Below are positions 53,619 through 62,025 of a stretch of 64,000 bases of DNA, piece by piece. A model generated the notes under the pieces. That model was given only the letters and a program-made list of their open reading frames with translations. It did not search any database and was not told where the DNA came from. Within the stretch, counting starts at the first letter, position 1. Each line of letters starts with the position of its first letter. This DNA is from Asaia bogorensis. Its GTDB lineage: Bacteria > Pseudomonadota > Alphaproteobacteria > CACIAM-22H2. Location: NCBI GenBank assembly GCA_945901855.1, contig CAMDLT010000016.1, positions 1 to 64,000 of the forward strand, read 5' to 3'. The translations under genes were made by a program, and so were the position numbers.

Positions 53619-54995
53619 ATGACGCGCGAAAATGCCATTGCCGCCGCCGAACGCCATTTCGACGACGGCACGTTCAAAAAAGATTTGGCACGCCGCGTGG
53701 CGTTCAAGACCGAGAGCCAGAATCCCGAACGCGCGGCCGATCTTGCCGCCTATCTCGAAACCGAGATGCGTCCCGCCTTCGAAGATCTGGGCTTTTCGGT
53801 GCGCATGCTCGCGCATCCGCGCGCCAAAGGGCCGTTCCTGCTCGCCACGCGCATCGAAGATCCCGCCCGCAAAACCGTGTTCGGCTACGGCCATGGCGAT
53901 GTCATTCGCGGCCAGGACGCGCAATGGCAGGACGGCCTGTCGCCCTGGCAGCTGGTCGATGCGGGCGAGCGCTGGTACGGGCGCGGCACGGCCGACAACA
54001 AAGGCCAGCATTCGATCAATTTGGCGGCCCTCGCGGCCGTGCTGAAAACGCGCGGATCGCTTGGCTTCAACGCCAAATACCTGATCGAAATGGGCGAGGA
54101 AGTCGGCTCGCCCGGTTTGCGCGAAGTGTGCGCCGCCAACAAAGACCTGTTCGCAGCCGATCTGCTGGTCGCATCCGACGGCCCGCGGCTGCGCGCCGAG
54201 CGGCCCACGCTGTTCTTGGGCTCGCGCGGCTCGATGAATTTCGATCTGGAGATCGATGCGCGCGCGGGCGCGCACCATTCCGGCAATTGGGGCGGACTGA
54301 TCTCCAACCCCGGATTGCAGTTGGCCCACGCGCTTGCCAGCATCGCCGGTCCCACGGGCCAGATCCGCATTGCCGACTGGGTCCCTGGCGAACTGCCCGC
54401 CGCCGTGCGCGCGGCGCTGGCCGATTGCGAAGTCGACGGCGGTGCGGACGGCCCCAAGGTCGAGCCCGACTGGGGCGAGCCCGGCCTTTCGCCGGCCGAA
54501 CGCGTGTTTGGTTGGAGCGCGTTCGAGGTGCTGGCGTTTCGCACCGGCAATCCCGACAACCCCGTCAACGCGATCCCGCCCACGGCGTGGGCGCGCTGCC
54601 AGTTGCGCTACGTGGTCGGCACCGAACCCGAAACAATCTTGCCCGCCTTGCGCCGCCATCTCGATCGGCACGGGTTTGCGATGGTCAAGATTTCGTCGAC
54701 GCGCGAGGAAGTGTTCCGCGCGACCCGCCTCGACCCCGACAACGAATGGGTTCGCTTTGCGGTCGCAAGCCTTGCGCGCACGACCAATGCCAAACCTGCC
54801 GTGTTGCCCAATCTGGGCGGCTCGTTGCCCAACGACATCTTCAGCGATGTCCTGGGCCTGCCCACGGTATGGGTCCCGCATTCGTACCCGGCCTGCGCGC
54901 AGCACGCGCCAAACGAGCATATTTTGCCCGCCGTCGCGCGCGAGGGGCTGCGCTTGATGGCCGGACTTTATTGGGATATCGGCGCACGCGATTGA
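53619..54995 (+). CDS. M20-family metallopeptidase
   Basis: 458 aa. Metal ligands are visible: YGHGDVIRG (His, Asp), GRGTADNKGQH (Asp), EMGEEVGSPG (Glu pair), and a C-terminal His in HAPNEHILP. The dimerisation insert includes AHHSGNWGG. Acts on a peptide, acyl-amino acid or carbamoyl substrate in the cytosol; specificity unknown. Its stop codon overlaps the -35 element of the modA promoter. Confidence 0.88.
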   Translation: MTRENAIAAAERHFDDGTFKKDLARRVAFKTESQNPERAADLAAYLETEMRPAFEDLGFSVRMLAHPRAKGPFLLATRIEDPARKTVFGYGHGDVIRGQDAQWQDGLSPWQLVDAGERWYGRGTADNKGQHSINLAALAAVLKTRGSLGFNAKYLIEMGEEVGSPGLREVCAANKDLFAADLLVASDGPRLRAERPTLFLGSRGSMNFDLEIDARAGAHHSGNWGGLISNPGLQLAHALASIAGPTGQIRIADWVPGELPAAVRAALADCEVDGGADGPKVEPDWGEPGLSPAERVFGWSAFEVLAFRTGNPDNPVNAIPPTAWARCQLRYVVGTEPETILPALRRHLDRHGFAMVKISSTREEVFRATRLDPDNEWVRFAVASLARTTNAKPAVLPNLGGSLPNDIFSDVLGLPTVWVPHSYPACAQHAPNEHILPAVAREGLRLMAGLYWDIGARD

Positions 54996-55021
54996 CAGGC
55001 GATGCGGGCGCATCGTTATAT
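54992..55021 (+). promoter_or_regulatory. Candidate modA promoter
   Basis: TTGACA (54992-54997), 18-base spacer, TTATAT (55016-55021). The -10 element lies inside the ModE-type palindrome, so binding would block polymerase. Confidence 0.5.
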
Positions 55022-55038
55022 CCGTTCGGATATAACGA
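55013..55038. promoter_or_regulatory. ModE-type operator
   Basis: A perfect palindrome: arm TCGTTATATCC (55013-55023), GTTC, arm GGATATAACGA (55028-55038). The CGTTATAT...ATATAACG arms match ModE molybdate-responsive operators. Located 12-37 bases before the modA ATG. No modE gene is in the window. Confidence 0.8.
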
Positions 55039-55049
55039 AAAGGCGACCG

Positions 55050-55781
55050 ATGCGCGCGCTGCTTGTCTTGCTGGGTCTGGTATTCGCGCCGCTTGCGGCG
55101 TCCGCGCAGGCGCCGCTTGTCTATGCCGCCGCGTCGCTCGCCGATGCGTTGCCGGCAGCGGTCGCGGCAACGGGTCTCGCCGCGCGGTTTTCGTTCGCCG
55201 CCTCCTCGACGCTCGCGCGCCAGATCGACAACGGCGCGCCCGCCGATCTTTTTGCGTCGGCCGACGCGGCGTGGGCCGATTATCTGGACGCACGCGGCAG
55301 GCTGGTTCCAAAATCGCGCCGCAGTTTCCTTTCCAACCGTTTGGTCGTCGTTGCGCCCGCCTCGAACGCGGCCTTGCTCGATCTTGCGGCACCGGGCGCC
55401 TTTGCGGCACGGCTTGGCGCGGGCCGCATCGCGGCAGGCGATCCAGCGCACGTGCCTGCCGGACGCTACGCGCAGCAGGCGCTGGCGTCGCTGGGCCTGT
55501 GGGCATTGGCCGAACCGCGCCTCGCGCGCGCCGACTCGGTGCGCGCAGCGCTTGCCCTGGTCGAGCGCGGCGAAGCGCCGCTTGGCATCGTTTACGCAAG
55601 CGATGCCAGTCCGCGCACGGCCGTAGTTGCGAGCTTTCCGGCCGACAGCCATGCGCGCATCGTCTACCCGTTTGCGCTGGTTGCGGGCCGCGACACGCCC
55701 GCCAACGTCGCGCTGCTCGAAGCGATGGCGTCGCCAGCGGCCTTGGCCGCATTCCGCAAACACGGATTTTGGGTCGACTGA
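55050..55781 (+). CDS. modA: Molybdate ABC transporter, substrate-binding protein
   Basis: 243 aa with a signal peptide (LAASAQ). VYAAASLADALPA and FAASSTLARQIDNGAPADLFASAD are ModA signatures: the Ser residues bind the oxyanion. ATG 55050 follows the ModE box directly. First gene of modABC. Confidence 0.92.
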   Translation: MRALLVLLGLVFAPLAASAQAPLVYAAASLADALPAAVAATGLAARFSFAASSTLARQIDNGAPADLFASADAAWADYLDARGRLVPKSRRSFLSNRLVVVAPASNAALLDLAAPGAFAARLGAGRIAAGDPAHVPAGRYAQQALASLGLWALAEPRLARADSVRAALALVERGEAPLGIVYASDASPRTAVVASFPADSHARIVYPFALVAGRDTPANVALLEAMASPAALAAFRKHGFWVD

Positions 55782-55782
55782 G

Positions 55783-56475
55783 ATGCCCCATTTCAGCGAC
55801 GCCGAATGGGCCGCGATAGCGCTGAGCCTGCGCATCGCGTTGGTGTCGGTCGGATGGGCGTTGCCGCCTGCGATCGCGGTCGCATGGCTGCTGGCGCGCA
55901 CGAACTTTCCCGGCAAAGCGGTGCTCGATGCGGTCGTGCATTTGCCGCTTGTGCTGCCGCCCGTCGTGGTCGGCTACGCGCTGCTGCTGCTCTTCGGCAT
56001 TCGCGGGCCGATCGGCGAATGGCTCGACGCGCAATTCGGCATGCGTTTGGTTTTCACGGCCGAGGGCGCCGCCCTGGCAACGTCGGTGATGGTCTTTCCG
56101 CTGCTCGTGCGCGCGGTGCGCCTCTCGGTCGAAGCGCTCGACCCCGGTCTCGACGAGGCCGCAAAAACGCTGGGGGCTGGCGCGCTCGACCGGTTCTTTA
56201 CGATTTCGCTGCCGCTGATCGCCCCCGGCATTCTGGCGGGCGCTGTGATCGCGTTTGCCGCCAGCCTTGGCGAGTTCGGGGCCGTGATCACGTTCGCGTC
56301 GAACGTGCCCGGCGAGACCCAGACCTTGCCGCTGGCGATCTATGCAGCCACGCAGAGCCCCGACGGCGACGCAACGGCGGCGAAGCTTGCGGCCGTCTCG
56401 CTGCTGCTGGCGCTTGGCGGATTGCTGGCCGCCGAACTGGTCGCCAAGCGCTTGCGAAAAATGCTCGGTCGCTGA
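55783..56475 (+). CDS. modB: Molybdate ABC transporter permease
   Basis: 230 aa, five to six helices. HLPLVLPPVVVGYALLLLFG and the EAA loop LDEAAKTLGAGALDRFF are typical. One base after modA; stop overlaps modC as TGATG. Confidence 0.92.
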   Translation: MPHFSDAEWAAIALSLRIALVSVGWALPPAIAVAWLLARTNFPGKAVLDAVVHLPLVLPPVVVGYALLLLFGIRGPIGEWLDAQFGMRLVFTAEGAALATSVMVFPLLVRAVRLSVEALDPGLDEAAKTLGAGALDRFFTISLPLIAPGILAGAVIAFAASLGEFGAVITFASNVPGETQTLPLAIYAATQSPDGDATAAKLAAVSLLLALGGLLAAELVAKRLRKMLGR

Positions 56476-57587
56476 TGCCGCAGCTCGATTTTCGCATGCG
56501 CGCAGGCAACTTTGCGCTCGACGTCAAGCTTGCAGCGCCCGACGGCGGCGTGCTGGCGCTGTTCGGGCGATCGGGGGCTGGCAAGACATCCATCGTGCGC
56601 GCGATCGCGGGGCTGGCGCGCCCGCACGAAGGCTCGATCGAGATCGGCGGGCGCACGCTGTTCGACGCGGCCAAGAACATCGACGTTGCGGCCGAGGACC
56701 GGGCCGTCGGCTATGTGTTCCAGGACTCGCGCCTGTTCCCGCATCTGAGCGTCGAGGGCAATCTTCGCTACGGGCTCAAACGCGCGCGCGCGCGCGCGCA
56801 GCCGATCGCGTTCGATGCGGTCGTGGCGTTGCTCGGCATCGGCGATTTGCTGGCGCGCCGGCCCTGGCATCTGTCGGGGGGCGAGCGCCAGCGCGTGGCG
56901 ATCGGTCGCGCCTTGTTGGCCCAGCCGCGCATTTTGCTGCTCGACGAGCCGCTCGCGTCGCTCGACCATGCGCGCAAGGCCGAGCTGTTGCCGTATCTTG
57001 AAAATCTTCATGCGCAAACGCGCGTGCCCATCGTCTATGTCAGCCACGCGCTCGACGAGGTGGTGCGACTGGCGGACACGCTGGCCATCGTCGATCGCGG
57101 GCGCATTGCGGCATTCGGCCCGGTGGGCGAAGTGGCAAGCCGCCTGGACCTGCGCCCCTTGGCCGGGCGTTTCGAAGCCGGCGCCGTGATCGACGCCAAA
57201 GTGGAGCGCCACGACGCGGCGTATGCGCTGACCTATCTTAGGTTTGCGGGCGGCGAATTGGCGGTCCCTTTGCTCCAGGCGCCCGCGGGCTCGGGCGTGC
57301 GCGTGCAGATCCGCGCGCGCGACGTACTGCTGGCGAGCAAAAAGCCCGAAGGATTGTCGGCGCGCAACGTGCTTGCGGGCCGCGTCGTCGATCTGATTCC
57401 GGAAGAAGGCGCTTACGCCGAACTCGCCGTCGCGATCGGACAAACGCGCCTGATCGCGCGCATTACGCGCGCGTCGCTCGACGATCTGGATCTTGCGCTT
57501 GGCAGTCCCGTGTTTGCGATCGTAAAGTCGGTGGCCGTCGATCGCATCTCGATTCTACCAGATTCCATTGGACGCCATGCCGGGTGA
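56475..57587 (+). CDS. modC: Molybdate ABC transporter, ATP-binding protein
   Basis: 370 aa. Walker A GRSGAGKTS, YVFQDSRLFPHLSV, LSGGERQRVAIGRA, ILLLDEPLASLD and a C-terminal TOBE/Mop domain (about 290-365: ISARNVLAGRVVD-like region) that binds molybdate for feedback. An uninterrupted CG repeat (56781-56799) encodes the RARARA segment. Confidence 0.92.
   Translation: MPQLDFRMRAGNFALDVKLAAPDGGVLALFGRSGAGKTSIVRAIAGLARPHEGSIEIGGRTLFDAAKNIDVAAEDRAVGYVFQDSRLFPHLSVEGNLRYGLKRARARAQPIAFDAVVALLGIGDLLARRPWHLSGGERQRVAIGRALLAQPRILLLDEPLASLDHARKAELLPYLENLHAQTRVPIVYVSHALDEVVRLADTLAIVDRGRIAAFGPVGEVASRLDLRPLAGRFEAGAVIDAKVERHDAAYALTYLRFAGGELAVPLLQAPAGSGVRVQIRARDVLLASKKPEGLSARNVLAGRVVDLIPEEGAYAELAVAIGQTRLIARITRASLDDLDLALGSPVFAIVKSVAVDRISILPDSIGRHAG
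56781..56799 (+). repeat. (CG)n dinucleotide run inside modC
   Basis: Nineteen consecutive alternating C and G bases coding Arg-Ala repeats. Gain or loss of one unit would shift the frame and truncate ModC. Confidence 0.9.
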
Positions 57588-57624
57588 TGCCCGATGCTCC
57601 GGGTCCTTGCGTTGAGGAGCACCC

Positions 57625-58134
57625 ATGGACCTTAAATCCTACATTCACGACGTGCCGGATTTTCCGAAGCCCGGCATCTTGTTTCGCGATATTTCGCCGC
57701 TTTTGGCGTCGTCGGCCGCGTGGAAATCGGCGGTCGACCGGCTGGCCGAGGCGGTCGCCCCCTTCAAACCCGATCTGCTGGCCGGCATCGAAAGCCGCGG
57801 CTTTTTGGTCACAGCGCCGCTGGCGCTGACCATGGGGTGCGGCTTCATGATGGTGCGCAAGCGCGGCAAGCTGCCGGGCAAGACCATTCCGCACACCTAT
57901 GCGCTGGAATACGGCGAGGACACGATCGAAATCCAGAACGATGCCGTCAAGCCCGGCATGCGCGTGGTCGTGCTCGACGACGTGCTTGCCACCGGCGGCA
58001 CGCTCAATGCGGCGATCTCGCTGCTGCAAAAGGCGGGCGCCGAAGTCTGCTCCGCCGCCTGCATCATCGAGCTTACCTTCCTTGAGGGCCGCAAGCGGCT
58101 GCCAGTTCCCTTCGACAGCTTGGTCCGGTACTAG
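57625..58134 (+). CDS. apt: Adenine phosphoribosyltransferase
   Basis: 169 aa. [21 protein letters not shown] and the PRPP motif [13 protein letters not shown] are diagnostic. Converts adenine plus PRPP to AMP, complementing the nucleoside phosphorylase encoded upstream. GAGGAG ribosome site. Confidence 0.93.
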   Translation: MDLKSYIHDVPDFPKPGILFRDISPLLASSAAWKSAVDRLAEAVAPFKPDLLAGIESRGFLVTAPLALTMGCGFMMVRKRGKLPGKTIPHTYALEYGEDTIEIQNDAVKPGMRVVVLDDVLATGGTLNAAISLLQKAGAEVCSAACIIELTFLEGRKRLPVPFDSLVRY

Positions 58135-58145
58135 GCGCGACGGCC

Positions 58146-60521
58146 ATGTCGGTCTCGATTGCCTTTGCCATCGGCGCCGTCGCGGCCGCAGCCGCGGTCG
58201 GCAGCTTATGGTTTGTGGCCGATGCGCGTCGACGCCGACGCGATTTGAACGATTTCGTCCGAACGAGCACCGATCTGGCGTGGGCCACCGACGCCGATCT
58301 CGCATTTCGCCCGGCAGATGCGGATGGCTACGGCGCGTTGCGGGCCGGGGGGCTCGGCGTTTCGTCGCTGCACGATCTGGCTGCGCGCATCGACCCGATC
58401 GCGGGCGCGCGCTTGGCCCAGGCGTTGGACGCGCACGAACCCTTTGGCGACATCCGCGTTTCGGCCGCAACCGACGACGCGACAAGCAAATGGTATTTGC
58501 TGGCCGGCGCGCCGATCCGCGATAGAGCCGGGCGTTTTGCGGGCTATCGCGGGCTCGCGCGCAACATATCGCTGGACGTCGCCAACGAGGCGGAACTCGC
58601 CGAAAAATCGCGTGCACTCGACACGCTGCAAGGTCGCCTCGACAATTTCACCATTCTGTCGGCCGACTGGCTGTGGGAACAGGATGCCGACCACCGGATC
58701 GTCTATTTGTCGAGCCCAAGCCGCATGGCGCTCAGCGATGACGTGCACCGGTTCATCGGCGTGCGGCGCTGGGAGCGCGCGATCGACCGGGCGGCCAACG
58801 GCGATATGGAAGCCCACAAAGCCGATCTGGCGGCGCGCCGTACGTTCCGCGATTTTCGCCTGCTGCGCACGCTGTCCGACGGATCGGTGCGCACAATCTC
58901 GGTCTCAGGCCGGCCGATTTTCACGGCCGACGGCGCGTTCGCGGGCTATCGCGGCACGTCGAAGGACATAACCGACGAACTCGCGACGGCCGAGCGCGCC
59001 CGCACGGCGGAGGCGACGCTGCTGCGCGCCTTCGAGCTTCTGCCGATGTCGGTAGCGATCTTCGATGCTGCCGGAAAGCTCGTTTTCTTCAATCAAGAAT
59101 ACGCCAGAGCGATCAATATCGAAGGCCTGCTGACGCCCGGCATCGGCTATCTGCAGATCGTCGAGCGGCTGTTCGCCGCAGGCCGCCTCGGTTCGCGCGA
59201 CGATACGATCGAGAGTTGGCAAAAGGAAGTCGCGGCGCTCGATTCGGCCTCTACCGCCGCGCGCAACGTCGCCTTTGCCGACGGGCGCGCCTACGAACGG
59301 CGCATGCAGCGTTTGCCCGACGGCGGTTTTGCGGTCATCGCGCTCGACGTCACGGTCGAGACTGCGCGCGCGAGAGAGATCGCGCAAAAAACCCAGATCC
59401 TCGAACGCATGATCGACAATATCGACGAAGGCATCATCATCTACGATGCGGACGCCAAACTCGTCGCCTGCAATAGAAAAGCGCAGGACATGCTGGATGC
59501 GCCGCCCGAATTCGTGACGCTCGGCCGATCCTTCTTGGACATTGTCCGCTTCCAGATCGAGCGCGGCGACTTTGGCAAGATCGACGATGTCGAGACCGAG
59601 ATCACGCGCCGATTGGCGCGAAACCGCTTCGGCCAGACATCGGTCGACGAAAGCTGGCGGCGGGGTCGGCGCTATATCCAGACGCGCCGCTCGCCGTTGC
59701 CGGACAGCGGCTGGGTGACGCTGCTGCTCGACCTCACCGACCGGCGCGAGAACGAAGAAGCGCTGCGCCGAACCAAGGAAGCGGCTGAGGCCGCCAATCG
59801 CGCAAAATCGGATTTCCTGGCGCATATGAGCCACGAGCTGCGAACGCCGCTCAACGCCGTGATCGGCTTTTCCGAGATCATTGCCCGCGAGCTTTTTGGA
59901 CCCGTGGGGGAAAAACGCTACGCCGAGTACGCGCGGGACATCCACGCTAGCGGCACGCACCTGCTGAACGTCATCGGCGATATTCTGGACATTTCAAAGG
60001 CCGAGTCCGGCAGCGTGGAAATCGACGAAGCGCCCATCGCCACCCCAGCCCTGGCGGCGGCGTGCCTGCGCTTGATCGCGCCGCGCGCGGCGGCGGGCCA
60101 AGTGCGCGTAGCAAGCGACCTTGCGAGCGGCCTGCCAATGGTGCGGGCCGACGAGCGGCGCATGAAACAGGTGCTGATCAACCTGTTGGCCAATGCCGTC
60201 AAGTTCACGCCGCCCGGCGGCCTTGTGACGTTGACGGCACGGCTGGACGGCGATGGCGGGCTCGAACTTTGCGTGACCGATACCGGCATCGGCATGCGCG
60301 CCGAAGACATTCCGCGCGCCCTGGAACCGTTCGCGCAGATCGACAGCGCGCGCGCGCGCCGCCTGGAAGGCACGGGGCTGGGCTTGCCCCTGTCGCGCAA
60401 ACTGGTCGAACTGCACGGCGGCACGCTCAGTATCCGCAGCGAAATCGACAAGGGCACGACCGTGGCGGTCCGCTTGCCCGCGACGCGCACGATCGCGCAG
60501 CCGCCGCTGCAAGCAAATTGA
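58146..60521 (+). CDS. PAS-domain sensor histidine kinase
   Basis: 791 aa. One N-terminal membrane helix (about 3-24), then three to four PAS-like domains (about 30-150, 165-280, 290-400, 415-530), the last two joined by short coiled segments. The kinase core is intact: H-box HMSHELRTPLN, N-box LINLLANAVKF, G1 VTDTGIGM, G2 GTGLGLPLSRKL. No receiver is fused or adjacent, so the partner is elsewhere. The architecture resembles alphaproteobacterial hybrid-less PAS kinases such as DivJ/PleC relatives. Confidence 0.88.
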   Translation: MSVSIAFAIGAVAAAAAVGSLWFVADARRRRRDLNDFVRTSTDLAWATDADLAFRPADADGYGALRAGGLGVSSLHDLAARIDPIAGARLAQALDAHEPFGDIRVSAATDDATSKWYLLAGAPIRDRAGRFAGYRGLARNISLDVANEAELAEKSRALDTLQGRLDNFTILSADWLWEQDADHRIVYLSSPSRMALSDDVHRFIGVRRWERAIDRAANGDMEAHKADLAARRTFRDFRLLRTLSDGSVRTISVSGRPIFTADGAFAGYRGTSKDITDELATAERARTAEATLLRAFELLPMSVAIFDAAGKLVFFNQEYARAINIEGLLTPGIGYLQIVERLFAAGRLGSRDDTIESWQKEVAALDSASTAARNVAFADGRAYERRMQRLPDGGFAVIALDVTVETARAREIAQKTQILERMIDNIDEGIIIYDADAKLVACNRKAQDMLDAPPEFVTLGRSFLDIVRFQIERGDFGKIDDVETEITRRLARNRFGQTSVDESWRRGRRYIQTRRSPLPDSGWVTLLLDLTDRRENEEALRRTKEAAEAANRAKSDFLAHMSHELRTPLNAVIGFSEIIARELFGPVGEKRYAEYARDIHASGTHLLNVIGDILDISKAESGSVEIDEAPIATPALAAACLRLIAPRAAAGQVRVASDLASGLPMVRADERRMKQVLINLLANAVKFTPPGGLVTLTARLDGDGGLELCVTDTGIGMRAEDIPRALEPFAQIDSARARRLEGTGLGLPLSRKLVELHGGTLSIRSEIDKGTTVAVRLPATRTIAQPPLQAN

Positions 60522-60561
60522 GCGGACTTTTCGTACAACAACTTTCGCAGCGCAAATCTCC

Positions 60562-61167
60562 ATGACCGCACCCGACCCACGCCGCTCCTCGCCTGCCGCC
60601 TTGCGCAATCGCAGCGCCATCCTGGAAGTCCTGCAAACACACCTGCCCAAACGCGGCACAGTGCTCGAAATTGCATCGGGAAGCGGCGAACATGCCGTGC
60701 ATTTTGCGCGAAACTTGCCGGGCCTCGTTTGGCAGCCGAGCGATCTGGACCCCGCCAACCGCCTGTCGGTCGCAGCGCATCGCGCGGATGCGAATCTTGC
60801 CAATCTTCGCGAACCTGTCGCCCTCGACACTTGCGGCGATTGGCCGACGCTTTCGGTCGACGCGATCTTCTGCGCCAACATGATCCATATCGCCCCATGG
60901 GAAGCCGCTTTGGGGCTGCTGGCAGGCGCCAGGCGGGTGCTGCGCGAAGGGGCGCCGCTGATCCTTTACGGTCCGTATTTCGAAGCCGACAGGCCGCCTG
61001 CCCCGTCGAATGTCGCGTTCGACGCAGATCTGCGCCGCAGCAATTCGGCGTGGGGCATTCGCGCGCTGGCAGACGTGAAAATGGCGGCCTCGGGCTTCGG
61101 TCTGTCGCTACGCATCGACATGCCGGCCAACAATCTATGCTTGGTTTTCCGACGCAACGGGCTTTAG
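60562..61167 (+). CDS. DUF938 SAM-dependent methyltransferase-like protein
   Basis: 201 aa. SSPAALRNRSAILEVL and VLEIASGSGEHAVHFARNLP (SAM loop) followed by IFCANMIHIAPWEAALGLL are the DUF938 signature. Target unknown. The 3-prime end overlaps the convergent transglutaminase gene by 33 bases. Confidence 0.85.
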   Translation: MTAPDPRRSSPAALRNRSAILEVLQTHLPKRGTVLEIASGSGEHAVHFARNLPGLVWQPSDLDPANRLSVAAHRADANLANLREPVALDTCGDWPTLSVDAIFCANMIHIAPWEAALGLLAGARRVLREGAPLILYGPYFEADRPPAPSNVAFDADLRRSNSAWGIRALADVKMAASGFGLSLRIDMPANNLCLVFRRNGL

Positions 61168-62025
61168 ATCGACCGCAACCTCAAGTTTGTGGGCGCCGCC
61201 GCCCAGAATTACGCCGCGAATGGGCGCGATATCGCCATAGTCGCGGCCCCAGCCGAGCACGACATGCTCGTCGCTGACGATCAGATCGTTGGTCGGGTCG
61301 AGATCGATCCAGCCAAACCCCGGGACGAAGGCGGAAATCCAAGCGTGGCTGGCATCCGCGCCCGCGCGCCGCGTCTGCCCTTCGGCCGGATAGGTGCGGA
61401 TATAGCCCGACACGTAGCGCGCGGCGAGCCCCATGGCGCGAACGCCCGCGATCATCACATGCGCGAAATCCTGGCATACGCCGCGGCGCAATTGCATGAC
61501 CTCGGCCACTGGCGTCGCGACATTGGTCGCGCGCGCGTCGAACGCGAATTCGGCCTTGATGCGCCGGTTGAGATCGAGCAGGCACGCGAGCAAGGGCGCG
61601 CGGGGTGCAAAGGACGCGGCCGCAAACTCGCGCACCGTATCGTCGAACGCCGCCATCGGCGAGGCGCGAACGAATTCGACCGCCGCCGTATCGGCCGGCA
61701 GACCGCCGCCGTCGAGCGCGTCGCGCACGGTTTCCCAGGCGGGCGTGGAATCGGGCGGCGGGCTTGGCGGAAACTTGACGTCGACAAGGCAGCGCGCATC
61801 GACGACCAGCTCGGCATGCGGTTCCTCGAGCGACATGTGCGTGACCGCGTTGCCGAAATAGTCGGTGCCGTCCTGGACGCGCACGGGGGCGGGCGTCACG
61901 ATCGTGGCGGCGCGCAAAATGCGCTGGTGCGGCAAGGCGCGCGGCAGCACGCGCATGACATGGTACGAAAGATCGACTGCCTCTTCGTAGCGATAGGTGG
62001 TGCGATGCGCGACGTCGTAGATCAC
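61135..62025 (-). CDS. Transglutaminase-like cysteine peptidase family protein
   Basis: 296 aa, GTG start at 62025 overlapping the upstream stop. N-terminal beta domain (YDVAHRTTYRYEEAVDLSYHVMRVLPR) and catalytic triad: Cys in RRGVCQDFAHVMI, His in DASHAWISAF, Asp in WIDLDPTNDLI. This family occurs with CP-ATP-grasp and alpha-E proteins in a conserved but poorly understood peptide-modification set. Confidence 0.88.
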   Translation of the reverse strand: MIYDVAHRTTYRYEEAVDLSYHVMRVLPRALPHQRILRAATIVTPAPVRVQDGTDYFGNAVTHMSLEEPHAELVVDARCLVDVKFPPSPPPDSTPAWETVRDALDGGGLPADTAAVEFVRASPMAAFDDTVREFAAASFAPRAPLLACLLDLNRRIKAEFAFDARATNVATPVAEVMQLRRGVCQDFAHVMIAGVRAMGLAARYVSGYIRTYPAEGQTRRAGADASHAWISAFVPGFGWIDLDPTNDLIVSDEHVVLGWGRDYGDIAPIRGVILGGGAHKLEVAVDLKPVASENQA

